From Flammeovirgaceae bacterium UBA7330 (GTDB lineage Bacteria; Bacteroidota; Bacteroidia; Cytophagales; Cyclobacteriaceae), in NCBI GenBank assembly GCA_002471275.1, contig DKPQ01000002.1, positions 124,001 through 188,000 of the forward strand: a DNA stretch of 64,000 bases. Direction: 5' to 3'. The notes under the pieces are model-generated. The model did not search any database. It worked only from the letters and a program-made list of their open reading frames with translations, and had not been told where the DNA came from. This document shows positions 26,171-34,282 of the stretch, in pieces. The position numbers were made by a program, and so were the translations under genes. Position 1 is the first letter of the stretch. The number at the start of each line of letters is the position of its first letter.

Positions 26171-26767
26171 CTAAAACACCCTTTTCATCAGGTTCTTGCG
26201 AAAGCTAAATCCCTTTTCATCTGAGATATCATCATCGCTGACTTTCTTGACGCCCTCTACGGTATAAAAGGCCTTGGGATTAAATCGTTTGATCTCCTGT
26301 ACGGTCGATTTCAGGTCTTCCCGCTTGATGACAGTAAACAGGATATTCACTTCGCCTTCATCAGAGATGGCATCCACGCTGCTATAGCGATAGCTGTTTT
26401 TCTCAAAGTACTTAATGAGTTCTTCAGCGGGCTGGCGAGTAATTACCCTGACTACCACACGACCGATAGCCAGCTTTTCTTCAATGAGCATCCCTACAAG
26501 GATACCGGAGGCGAAACCACCCGCATAGGCAATGTAGGTTGGCCAACTGCTGAGGTTTTGAAAGATCTGACTGATGGCCAGCAACCAGATCAGGGCCTCG
26601 AAAAAGCCCAGTACCGTAGACAACAATTTCTTGCTGTGGAGCATGAAGATGATCCGGATGGTATTGATGGAAACATCCATGATCCTCGCCAGAAAGATCA
26701 ACAGCGGTAGCACCACAAATTTAAATAGGAACGGATCGATGTTGAATGCTTCTTCCAATGCTGTCAT
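26171..26767 (-). CDS. UPF0316 membrane protein (DUF5698 and DUF2179 domains)
   Basis: A 198-residue protein with three membrane helices in the first 110 residues (FVVLPLLIFLARIMDVSINT, VLGFFEALIWLLAISQIFQN, YIAYAGGFASGILVGMLIEE) and a soluble C-terminal DUF2179 domain (ISDEGEVNILFTVIKREDLK, FNPKAFYTVEGVKKV). This is the UPF0316 layout. The role is unknown; the DUF2179 domain is thought to bind a small ligand. It stands between the two 44-bp repeats with the nuclease-like gene. Confidence 0.88.
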   Translation of the reverse strand: MTALEEAFNIDPFLFKFVVLPLLIFLARIMDVSINTIRIIFMLHSKKLLSTVLGFFEALIWLLAISQIFQNLSSWPTYIAYAGGFASGILVGMLIEEKLAIGRVVVRVITRQPAEELIKYFEKNSYRYSSVDAISDEGEVNILFTVIKREDLKSTVQEIKRFNPKAFYTVEGVKKVSDDDISDEKGFSFRKNLMKRVF

Positions 26768-26843
26768 GCTGCAAAGTAAAGGTGATGGCTATTGAAAATT
26801 CAAGGTATTGAAGATTAAGTTTTGGCAGAATTAGGTCAATGAA

Positions 26844-28694
26844 CTATTTGCCAATGGCTTTAATTATACGATCTTCTTGGATCAGTACGTCTCTCATGAG
26901 AAGGTTATGCGGGAGAGATTTATGCTTTGAATTTTTAAATCCTTCAAGAATATTTGATAAAGATGATGCTGTGATCAATGATAGGTTGAGTTCATAATCT
27001 AGTCCACAATCTTTGACAAAGTCATCGGAAAATTCAGGAGCTACCAGTAATGATTTAATGACTTTCAATTCATTCTTATCTGCTAAACTCATATATGATT
27101 TCAGTTGCCTGGACACGGAACTAAATTTATTGAATCCACTTTCCTTAACAGATTTACATTCGACTAGTATAATTTCAGTTTCAGAAACCGTTAAAACAAT
27201 GTCAATTTTATCTTTTGCGGTATTAAGCTTCTTTCTGAGAATTTCATTCACTGTAAATCCTAATTTGCTAAAAATTTTCTTTGTTAAATCTTCAAACAAT
27301 ATTCCAAGCTCGCTTTCTTTTACACCAATTCCATTTTCCTTTAGTGTTGCTAGATCTCTATTAGCAACACTTGCATAGTTCTCAAGATAAAGGTTTTCAG
27401 CATCTTTATATGCCTCAAGAATATTTGAAACAACATCGCCCCTGGTCTTTATTGATAGTTTCACACAGAATTTTTCTAATTCATTTCCAGGTATTATTTC
27501 CAGAACATCAACTGGTTTAATATTATAATCAAGTAGATATGAGCTATTCATTACATTTTCTTCCTGTAATTCAAATTCCTTTCTGAGGATATCTTTTGTT
27601 TTTGGTAGATTTTCATTGAGGTCTAGAAGTAACTTTTCATATCCATCAACGGAGATACCTACCTTGTCATCAGACTCAATTTCTTCAAAATAGGAAATTA
27701 GATTATCTAATTTATCCTCAATTGTTGCGCCCTTTAACGACGGAGATATTCGTAGTTTATTATCACAAAGGTCATTGATAAACATTTTTCTATCCGTTAT
27801 TGAGATATCATCCTTATGGATATCAGTTGATAGTATCCCAGTAAAGGAAATTCCTTCATTGATTATACCTTTTATTTTAATATCAATTGATTGTTTCCAA
27901 TCGATATTGTGCTTTTTACAGATCATATTGATTTGAGGTTCCCGCAGTTGCCTAAGAACTCTTCTAAAAAATTTATCAGCGACTTGTTTGCCTTTAAGTT
28001 TTCTCAGTAAGGTAACCATCTCATCTGCTACGTAGATAAAGTTTGTTTTCTTAGAGTAGAATATTATTCCTAAATTCTTAAGCTCATTGATAACAGAATC
28101 AATATCCATCCTAACTAATGGCAAAACCATATAGTTAATCATCTTTATTTCCTCGTTTGATAGTTCTAGCTCTGATGAAAGAGTATTTATAATAGTTTGT
28201 TCATCAAATGTGATTTTTCTTTCTTGATTGTTGAGGTCGTCATTTGTGTAAGCAGTTTGGACACAAGACTTGTATATTTTGTAATCCCTTTGCCTTAATG
28301 GATCAAGACCATTTTTTTCGGTGTTTATTTCATTTTCAAATGCTTTTATTTTCTTAGTAAGTTGCTTTAACTCACTTTCATACAAGCGTGAAAGCCAATC
28401 TTGCTTCATGATACAATTACCATCCCGAATTATAATGTCTGTAAGGACTCCAATCTGTGAAGTTGAATTTAAAAACTCCTTACTTAGATATTGTGAGAAT
28501 TCGCCTTTCAATAAATTAAAAACCTTTGAGATGTTTAGACTATCCATGGCTTTCAAATCACCACTTGCATCATTCAGGATTTTATCGATCTCTTTAGAAT
28601 TGGCAGGTTTATCTGTAAGGATATTGTCAATAATCTTCAGAAAAGAATTCTTTTCGAAAGAGTTAAGATTATCAAGAATTTTTTCAAGTTTCAT
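26844..28694 (-). CDS. 616-residue protein with C-terminal PD-(D/E)XK nuclease-like domain
   Basis: A large AT-rich gene on the minus strand. The C-terminal part, from about residue 465, reads ESELGILFEDLTKKIFSKLG, then KDKIDIVLTVSETEIILVEC and KSV. This is the pattern of a PD-(D/E)XK nuclease core: Asp498, then Glu512-x-Lys514 in VECKS, preceded by a helix with an acidic residue (FEDL) that could be the first ligand. The N-terminal 460 residues are helical, charged and unlike families I know. No methyltransferase, helicase or other restriction gene is next to it, and the ABC-F gene follows upstream. It could act in defence against foreign DNA, or in repair; this is inference from the domain alone. 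Confidence 0.72.
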   Translation of the reverse strand: MKLEKILDNLNSFEKNSFLKIIDNILTDKPANSKEIDKILNDASGDLKAMDSLNISKVFNLLKGEFSQYLSKEFLNSTSQIGVLTDIIIRDGNCIMKQDWLSRLYESELKQLTKKIKAFENEINTEKNGLDPLRQRDYKIYKSCVQTAYTNDDLNNQERKITFDEQTIINTLSSELELSNEEIKMINYMVLPLVRMDIDSVINELKNLGIIFYSKKTNFIYVADEMVTLLRKLKGKQVADKFFRRVLRQLREPQINMICKKHNIDWKQSIDIKIKGIINEGISFTGILSTDIHKDDISITDRKMFINDLCDNKLRISPSLKGATIEDKLDNLISYFEEIESDDKVGISVDGYEKLLLDLNENLPKTKDILRKEFELQEENVMNSSYLLDYNIKPVDVLEIIPGNELEKFCVKLSIKTRGDVVSNILEAYKDAENLYLENYASVANRDLATLKENGIGVKESELGILFEDLTKKIFSKLGFTVNEILRKKLNTAKDKIDIVLTVSETEIILVECKSVKESGFNKFSSVSRQLKSYMSLADKNELKVIKSLLVAPEFSDDFVKDCGLDYELNLSLITASSLSNILEGFKNSKHKSLPHNLLMRDVLIQEDRIIKAIGK

Positions 28695-28735
28695 TTCAAA
28701 TTATGGGCTAGTGGGAAGAAGTTATTTATCTCTTT

Positions 28736-28779
28736 TTAACACGTTATGTGCATAAGAATAACTAACATACAACTTTTTG
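28736..28779. repeat. Imperfect 44-bp direct repeat, copy B
   Basis: It starts TTAACACGTTATGTGCATAA and ends AACATACAACTTTTTG, the same ends as copy A at 26091. It lies 42 bp upstream of the start of the nuclease-like gene. GTTATGT and ACATACAAC inside it can pair with a two-base bulge. Confidence 0.7.
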
Positions 28780-28820
28780 AGGATTATTGAAAGGGGAGGA
28801 TTTGGTATTGATATTGAATT

Positions 28821-30422
28821 TCAACTTTGACTCGTTTCGAGCCATATGTCCCTTTCAATCCTCACATCTTCCAGGAAGCTTTCATCGTGAGATACTACGA
28901 TCAATGTGCCCTCATACGCCCTGATCGCATGGGTCAGGATCTCAATATTTTGGATGTCGAGGTTGTTGGTGGGCTCATCCAGGATGATCAGATCGGGAGA
29001 TTGCTGTCCAATATTAAGGCAGCAAAGCATCAACCGCATGCGCTCTCCACCACTGAGTGCCCGGCAAGGCTTGTCCCAGGTTTCCCTGCTGAAGAGAAAC
29101 CTGTTGAGCCTGATCTTGACTTCATGTTCTGGTAAGCAGTTGGTATTAAACTGATTGGCCTCCTGATAGACTGTTAAGCCATCCTCTATGAGTGAGTAGT
29201 CCTGATCTATGTAGACAGACTTGCCTGATGCACATGTTGAAATACCTGTTTGTGGACTGATTTTCCCTAATATCAAATTGATCAGTGTCGTCTTTCCGGA
29301 ACCATTCGCTCCCTTCAGCGCTGTACGTTCGCCACTAAGTATTTGCAGGGAAAGGGGGGGCTCCCAGACCCATGAGGATGTATATCGATAATTTATCTCA
29401 TGGGCATTAAACAGGATTTTTCCCCGGTGAAGATCGGACTGATTGAAGTCAAACTTCATTTTGTCAGGATCAGGCAGAGAAGAACGGAGGGTTTTCAGAT
29501 CCTGGCTGATTCCCTCTACTTTCCCGGCGTGAGCATGTTTGAGTTTTGAAAAACTATTTTCAGAATCATTTTTCATTTTATCCATCATCACCTTTGGCAT
29601 CCCGGACTTTGCTTGCTTTTTCCTGCCCCTGGCTTGTTGTTTCTGCTGCCTCTCAAGGGTTTCCCGCTGTTTGTCCCGCGCCGCTCGTAGAAGTTTCTCC
29701 TTTCCCAATATATCCTGTTCCAGGGCTGACTGCTCTATCATCTTTTGCTTTCGGTAAAACTCATAGTTCCCGCCATAAAGGGTCAGACCATTTGGATGAA
29801 GTTCATATATGGTGTCCAGCAGGTTGAGCAGCTTTCGGTCGTGACTTACAATCATCATGGAAGCGGAGCTCGTTTCGATCAACTTGTATAGCTGTTTTCG
29901 ACTGTCTAAATCCAGGTGGTTGCTTGGTTCGTCCATCAATATCAGTTGGGGTTGATGAACGGCCATGCCTGCCAGGAGTACTTTTGTTTTTTGTCCGCCA
30001 CTCAATGATCCCATCTTTTGCGAAAGGTCCGGGATATCAAGCTTCCACTGGCTAAGTGCTTCCCGACACCTCGACTCGATGGACCAGTCATCCTGAAGCA
30101 TGGCATAGTTCGACTCGGTCACCTGTCCGTTCAGAATTTCAGTTAGAGCCCGAAGTTTCCCTTCAACACCCAGGGCCTGGGCTATGGTCAGGTGGTTGTA
30201 CTGGCCAAATATTTGGGGAATGTAATATGGCGGATCCTCTTTCTCTACCAGACCATCGAAAGGCATGAATTCATTTGCAATGATGCGAAGTAAGGTAGAT
30301 TTACCACTCCCGTTTTTGCCAATCAGGGCAATTTTCTCATGATCATTTACTGTCAGATTGATGTTTTCAAACAGCAGATCTTTATTGGGATGAATGTATG
30401 AAATATCTTGTAACGTAAGCAT
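28821..30422 (-). CDS. ABC-F family ATP-binding protein
   Basis: A 533-residue protein with two ABC ATPase domains and no membrane part. Domain 1: Walker A GKNGSGKSTLLR, signature LSGGQKTKVLLAG, Walker B LILMDEPSNHLDL. Between the domains lies a charged linker (about residues 230-310) with KQRETLERQQKQQARGRKKQ. Domain 2: GANGSGKTTLIN, LSGGERMRLML, LIILDEPTNNLDI. ABC-F proteins bind the ribosome; some protect it from antibiotics and others tune translation. The linker type was not classified, so resistance is not claimed. The gene is on the minus strand with a 137-bp gap to the cupin gene. Confidence 0.92.
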   Translation of the reverse strand: MLTLQDISYIHPNKDLLFENINLTVNDHEKIALIGKNGSGKSTLLRIIANEFMPFDGLVEKEDPPYYIPQIFGQYNHLTIAQALGVEGKLRALTEILNGQVTESNYAMLQDDWSIESRCREALSQWKLDIPDLSQKMGSLSGGQKTKVLLAGMAVHQPQLILMDEPSNHLDLDSRKQLYKLIETSSASMMIVSHDRKLLNLLDTIYELHPNGLTLYGGNYEFYRKQKMIEQSALEQDILGKEKLLRAARDKQRETLERQQKQQARGRKKQAKSGMPKVMMDKMKNDSENSFSKLKHAHAGKVEGISQDLKTLRSSLPDPDKMKFDFNQSDLHRGKILFNAHEINYRYTSSWVWEPPLSLQILSGERTALKGANGSGKTTLINLILGKISPQTGISTCASGKSVYIDQDYSLIEDGLTVYQEANQFNTNCLPEHEVKIRLNRFLFSRETWDKPCRALSGGERMRLMLCCLNIGQQSPDLIILDEPTNNLDIQNIEILTHAIRAYEGTLIVVSHDESFLEDVRIERDIWLETSQS

Positions 30423-30559
30423 ATAACTTCTTTTTGGAAAAGTTGAACCATAGCCGTGAGAGTGGCTGTTCTTATCCGATAAAAAGAAATTATATCAACA
30501 TTTCAGTGCTGTTTAATTGAGAATTGAAATAATATACGGAGCCTGGTCTGAATAGGTTA

Positions 30560-31015
30560 CTATAGCGGCGGACCTACAAACTCCTGGCCATGCTTGATGG
30601 ATATTTCAGCCATGTTTTCTTTAGTCAGTTCTCCTGCTTTAAAAGCCTGATAAAAGTCCCTAAACATGTCTTCGATCGTGTGAGCAGGTGAAAAAATATA
30701 CCGCAACTTTCCTGGCTTATCACCAATGTTTTTAAAGGCGTGAACTGTGCCTCTTGGAATAAAAGCGATGTCTCCTGGTTTGAACTCGTGCATTTGGCCA
30801 TCCACTTCAGCAATGAAGTTCCCATCCTGAAAAAAGAAAGTTTCATCCTGATGGTGATGAATGTGCCGGCCGGGTCCGATACCAGGTTCGACGATATCTT
30901 CAAAAACGGCCAGATTACCATTGGTATGCTTTCCCGATAAAAGGATCTTAAGCGTGATAGCATCCGGGAAAACAATCGTTTCTGCTGTATTGTATTGACT
31001 ATGTATAGGGAGCAT
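30560..31015 (-). CDS. Cupin-domain protein
   Basis: A 151-residue single-cupin protein. Motif 1 reads GRHIHHHQDETFFFQDG, with three His and one Glu as likely metal ligands; motif 2 reads PGDIAFIPRGTVHAF, with the last His ligand. The fold holds a metal and often acts on or senses small molecules. It starts 12 bp after the stop of the unknown gene at 31028, so the two are one operon under the first MarR operator. Confidence 0.88.
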   Translation of the reverse strand: MLPIHSQYNTAETIVFPDAITLKILLSGKHTNGNLAVFEDIVEPGIGPGRHIHHHQDETFFFQDGNFIAEVDGQMHEFKPGDIAFIPRGTVHAFKNIGDKPGKLRYIFSPAHTIEDMFRDFYQAFKAGELTKENMAEISIKHGQEFVGPPL

Positions 31016-31027
31016 AATTGGCTGTTT

Positions 31028-31417
31028 TTATTGAATGATTGATTTGCTAGCAGAGTTTTCCAAAGCGCTTTTCAAAAGCGGGAGGCTTTCCTGCTCAAAG
31101 ACCGTTTCGACAATCCGGATATCAGGGCCCTGAAATTGATAAACCAACTCTCTATAATGATCCAGGCTCCAGCCTTTGGTTTTTTCTATGCTCCCAGGAA
31201 TAGTTCTTTTTGCCGCACTAAAACGACATGCTCCCGGCGCAAAATACACCACGGACCACTTTTGTGATTTCAGTTTTTCAATGAAGTCGTCATCATTGGT
31301 GGTCGGGACATATTCAGGGTTTCCCAGAAGAGGAGGGAAAGCCTTGCTGGCATAAGAGGAGGCTGCCGGATCACAACCTCGTGCCAATATTCTTTTATCA
31401 GAATGGTCTGTATTCAT
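31028..31417 (-). CDS. Conserved unknown protein under MarR operator
   Basis: A 129-residue protein when started at the ATG at 31417; the longer frame to 31471 would run across the MarR operator at 31442-31462 and is rejected. It has FPPLLGNPEYVPTTNDDDFI, then WSVVYFAPGACRFSAAKRTI and KGWSLDHYRELVYQFQGPDI. The VVYFAPGAC part recalls a thioredoxin-like strand and turn with one cysteine, but no CxxC. The family is widespread in my memory but has no known function. Its gene directly follows an operator and precedes the cupin gene. Confidence 0.7.
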   Translation of the reverse strand: MNTDHSDKRILARGCDPAASSYASKAFPPLLGNPEYVPTTNDDDFIEKLKSQKWSVVYFAPGACRFSAAKRTIPGSIEKTKGWSLDHYRELVYQFQGPDIRIVETVFEQESLPLLKSALENSASKSIIQ

Positions 31418-31441
31418 TGTAGTAAGGGTTATTCCGTATAA

Positions 31442-31462
31442 ACAATAATTGTATGTACAATA
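31442..31462. promoter_or_regulatory. MarR operator, copy 1
   Basis: The perfect 14-bp palindrome ATTGTATGTACAAT (6-2-6) is at 31448-31461, inside a 21-bp stretch that occurs again at 32467-32487. It lies 25 bp before the ATG at 31417. The pattern fits a MarR dimer site for the regulator encoded at 31992-32465. Confidence 0.8.
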
Positions 31463-31480
31463 AAAAATCAATAAAATATT

Positions 31481-32041
31481 TCAGCTTATGGGAATGGTAT
31501 TTTCCTGGTTGATGACTGCAGTTAACTTCTCCAATTCATCTGAAAAGGAATTGAGTAAATCTTCATTTACAATCCCGTCCTCCTGGTCAAAATTCTGGTT
31601 AAAAGAAGGGAGGGAGAAGCTGCCAACCACCTGAGCACCTTGATGTGGAATGGTTGATTTGGCCGCTGTCAACACATTTAAGGCTCCTCGACCGCCAGGT
31701 GAGGTTGATAAGAGTAACAAAGGTTTGTTTGCCCAGATCCCTTTTTCAACCCTCGAAACCCAATCAATAATATTTTTATATGCGGAGGTATAGCTGCCAT
31801 TGTACTCTGCAAATGAGATAATGATGGCATCGGCCGATTTGATTTTTGATTTGAATGCTTTCGCTTCGGCAGGTATTCCCGACTCATTTTCACGGTCTTT
31901 ACTATAGATGGGCATCTCATAATCGTTTAGATCCAGGACCTCTCCCTTCATGTCCTCCAACTGACTGATTGCCCACGAAGCAAATTGTCGGTTAATGGAT
32001 TTCTTGCTGTTGCTTGCGCCTATGCCTAAGATCTTTTTCAT
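31481..32041 (-). CDS. NADPH-dependent FMN reductase family protein
   Basis: A 186-residue flavodoxin-fold oxidoreductase. The phosphate loop is GIGASNSKKSINRQ; SADAIIISFAEYNGSYTSAY (the PEYNxS-type motif) and LLLSTSPGGRGALNVL are typical of NADPH-dependent FMN reductases and quinone or azo reductases. It should reduce FMN, quinones or azo dyes with NADPH. The gene starts 50 bp inside the end of the MarR gene, in another frame, so the two are translated from one message. Confidence 0.88.
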   Translation of the reverse strand: MKKILGIGASNSKKSINRQFASWAISQLEDMKGEVLDLNDYEMPIYSKDRENESGIPAEAKAFKSKIKSADAIIISFAEYNGSYTSAYKNIIDWVSRVEKGIWANKPLLLLSTSPGGRGALNVLTAAKSTIPHQGAQVVGSFSLPSFNQNFDQEDGIVNEDLLNSFSDELEKLTAVINQENTIPIS

Positions 32042-32465
32042 TGTTTCTCTCTTTTAGTTTTAAAATTAGCGTCCTTAATTGTTGCAGCTCACTGTCAGAT
32101 AAATTGTCTGACATGGGACTATGAAAGGACATGACTTTTCGGTCAAGCTTTGTCAAAAATTGCTTGCCCTTTTTCGTTAATGTAATGTCCATTTTTCTTC
32201 TATTGGCCGAACACTCTTTTCTATCCACCAGACCTTTTGCCAATAGCCTATCAATGATCCTGGTTACATTACTCGACCGCTGGACCATTTGATCCTGTAT
32301 CTCCTGAACAGTGATGGGCTTGCCTTGTTGATCAGATAGAATTCTCAATACATTGTATTGAGGCTCGGTGCTATCAAATTCTCTTAACTCCTTGGATATC
32401 TGGTCAGTAATCCAGTGCCCGGTTTCAATGATCTGATAAATAGCCTGTAAATATGTTCTAGTCAT
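31992..32465 (-). CDS. MarR-family transcriptional regulator
   Basis: A 157-residue winged helix-turn-helix protein. EPQYNVLRILSDQQGKPITV leads to the DNA-reading helix (VQEIQDQMVQRSSNVTRIID), followed by the wing DRKECSANRRKMDITLTKKG. It has one cysteine in the wing region. MarR proteins usually repress their own gene and neighbours until a phenol, quinone or oxidant binds. An operator lies 2 bp before its start codon and a second copy in front of the next transcript. The reductase gene starts inside its 3' end. Confidence 0.9.
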   Translation of the reverse strand: MTRTYLQAIYQIIETGHWITDQISKELREFDSTEPQYNVLRILSDQQGKPITVQEIQDQMVQRSSNVTRIIDRLLAKGLVDRKECSANRRKMDITLTKKGKQFLTKLDRKVMSFHSPMSDNLSDSELQQLRTLILKLKERNNEKDLRHRRKQQQEIH

Positions 32466-32466
32466 T

Positions 32467-32487
32467 ACAATAATTGTATGTACAATA
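32467..32487. promoter_or_regulatory. MarR operator, copy 2
   Basis: The same 14-bp palindrome ATTGTATGTACAAT is at 32473-32486, and the whole 21-bp stretch equals copy 1 base for base. It begins 2 bp before the start codon of the MarR gene, so binding would block transcription of that gene or its first codons. It marks autoregulation. Confidence 0.82.
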
Positions 32488-32563
32488 GTAACGAAAGTAA
32501 TTAAGAAAGGTTATGTTTTATCTGAAAGATTAAGAAAACTGATGTTGAGTGATTACCGGATAT

Positions 32564-33163
32564 TTATCGATAGCTTGACCAGCTTCTGTTTACTATCGCC
32601 TGCTGATGCTGTTCGATGAATTCCATCCATGTTTCATCTTCAAGTTCATATGCTATGTTTTTTGCTTTTTCAGAAGCACTGTATGCCTCTTCAAATTTTT
32701 CATTTTGATAGAGGAACCAGGAATATTTGTCCCAGGTAATGTAATCTGTTTCAATTTCGTGATTCCAGCGTATGCTTAGCAGGTGATATCGTTTATGGGT
32801 CGGGATCAGGTAAAACGACAGTGCCAGGAGAAAGATAATGCCCAGAAACCAGACCTGATTTAGTTTCCTCTCTCTAATAGCCGCTATTAATACGAAAACA
32901 GACAGGATCGAGGCAACGATGAGGAGGATCGACTGAAAAGGCAGGAATTTTACAGAGCAAAAAAGCAGGGCAAGCCACACAAAACCTGTTAAATGAAGAA
33001 AAGCTTCGGGTCGGGATTCTTTCTTACTCACTAAAAACAAACCAGTGACCAGTATGCCGGCCAAACCAATAAGCATCAATATGGCATTGAAGTGAAGATG
33101 GAAAAATTTAAGTAAAAACCCTGTCAGATAAATGCCATAGGAGAGGATAAGGGACACTTTCAT
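32564..33163 (-). CDS. Membrane protein with a soluble TPR-like tail
   Basis: A 199-residue protein with about five hydrophobic helices in the first 125 residues and a soluble end that reads KYSWFLYQNEKFEEAYSASE then KAKNIAYELEDETWMEFIEQ. This end resembles one or two TPR helices. The family is not recognised. It lies on the minus strand, 98 bp upstream of the MarR gene's start, and may be its own unit. Confidence 0.6.
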   Translation of the reverse strand: MKVSLILSYGIYLTGFLLKFFHLHFNAILMLIGLAGILVTGLFLVSKKESRPEAFLHLTGFVWLALLFCSVKFLPFQSILLIVASILSVFVLIAAIRERKLNQVWFLGIIFLLALSFYLIPTHKRYHLLSIRWNHEIETDYITWDKYSWFLYQNEKFEEAYSASEKAKNIAYELEDETWMEFIEQHQQAIVNRSWSSYR

Positions 33164-33263
33164 TGTTAAAATATTATTGTTTTACTATAAACTTTCCAGT
33201 AAACTGTTTAATGTAGGTAAATATAGAAAAACTAAATATCTATCTAGCAGAAAGCTAGTAATC

Positions 33264-34178
33264 TCAATGCTTCAGGCTGTGCAGGATCATCCCCAGTATC
33301 ACAAAGCCAATCCCTATCATAGAGTAAACGTCGGGAAGGTGTCCACCCAGGATGAGAAGCTCACCGATCAGTGCGAAGAAGACCTCTCCGGATTGTGTGG
33401 CTTCCACAGAAGCCAGTTGGCGATGGTCTTTATGTGCAAGATCTGTTGCTTTGAAAAAAATTGATGTGGCGATGACTCCAGAGCTGAGTGCAACAATCAG
33501 GGTCTGGGTGAGCTGAGCTGGCTGAGGTAGCTCTACTGTAAAGACCCCTATCGTTCCTAATATAATCCAAAAGGGTAGGCTGGCGATGGTCATTCCCAGG
33601 GTGCGTTGAAAGGCATCCAGCTGGCCATTGGTAATAGCCATCATCTTTCTATTTCCCAAAGGATAGGCAAAAGCTGCAATCAAAACGGGTACGACACCCA
33701 GGATGATCTCTTTGGTGCCAACCGTAGTAGCTTGTTTGATTTGCATGATGGCAATACCAATCAAGATGATTAACGAAAACCCCATGGCTTTACCAGAGAT
33801 CACCTTCTTATTTTTTGATAGTAATGGTGCCATGAGCACACCTGCGATGATGGTGACCTGCCAGGTACTGGCCACGATCCATGAAGGGGCATACAACGCG
33901 GAAAATGTGAGTGGGGCATAGAAGATCCCAAAACCTATGGTGCTCCACAGGATCCAACTTCCAATGTCTTGTTTCATTACCTGTATCAGCGGACGGATAC
34001 CTTTCCTCGTCAGGACAATCACAAAAAGAAAAGGAACCATGAAGAAAAATCTGAAGGATGAGCTCCATATCCAGCTGCCTCCTTCAGTGCTCATCAGGCG
34101 GTTCAATACAAAAGTCACTGCAAAAAACAAGGCAGCGATCAGGCCAAGAAAAATGGCCAGATTTCTATTTCTATCCAT
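33264..34178 (-). CDS. EmrE-family (PF13536) ten-helix transporter of the DMT superfamily
   Basis: A 304-residue protein with ten hydrophobic helices. The first half starts LAIFLGLIAALFFAVTFVLN and FRFFFMVPFLFVIVLTRKG; the last third has ALSSGVIATSIFFKATDLAH and FFALIGELLILGGHLPDVYS. This is the multidrug resistance efflux transporter family found in Bacilli and Bacteroidota. A proton-driven exporter is expected, but the cargo is not known. Confidence 0.85.
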   Translation of the reverse strand: MDRNRNLAIFLGLIAALFFAVTFVLNRLMSTEGGSWIWSSSFRFFFMVPFLFVIVLTRKGIRPLIQVMKQDIGSWILWSTIGFGIFYAPLTFSALYAPSWIVASTWQVTIIAGVLMAPLLSKNKKVISGKAMGFSLIILIGIAIMQIKQATTVGTKEIILGVVPVLIAAFAYPLGNRKMMAITNGQLDAFQRTLGMTIASLPFWIILGTIGVFTVELPQPAQLTQTLIVALSSGVIATSIFFKATDLAHKDHRQLASVEATQSGEVFFALIGELLILGGHLPDVYSMIGIGFVILGMILHSLKH

Positions 34179-34282
34179 TGAAGACTAATAATCAATTAAC
34201 AATACCCATTAAATGGAATGCTTTTCATTGATGAGCGTTGTTGACGGGGTAAATAAGTCCAATAAACCAGGTGAATGCAGAC

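Noticed and set aside
30423..30559. Possible leader-peptide attenuator before the ABC-F gene
   Set aside because: A short ATG frame and a 5-bp stem (AACTT/AAGTT) exist just upstream, but there is no terminator/antiterminator pair or clear leader peptide, so regulation by attenuation is not supported.
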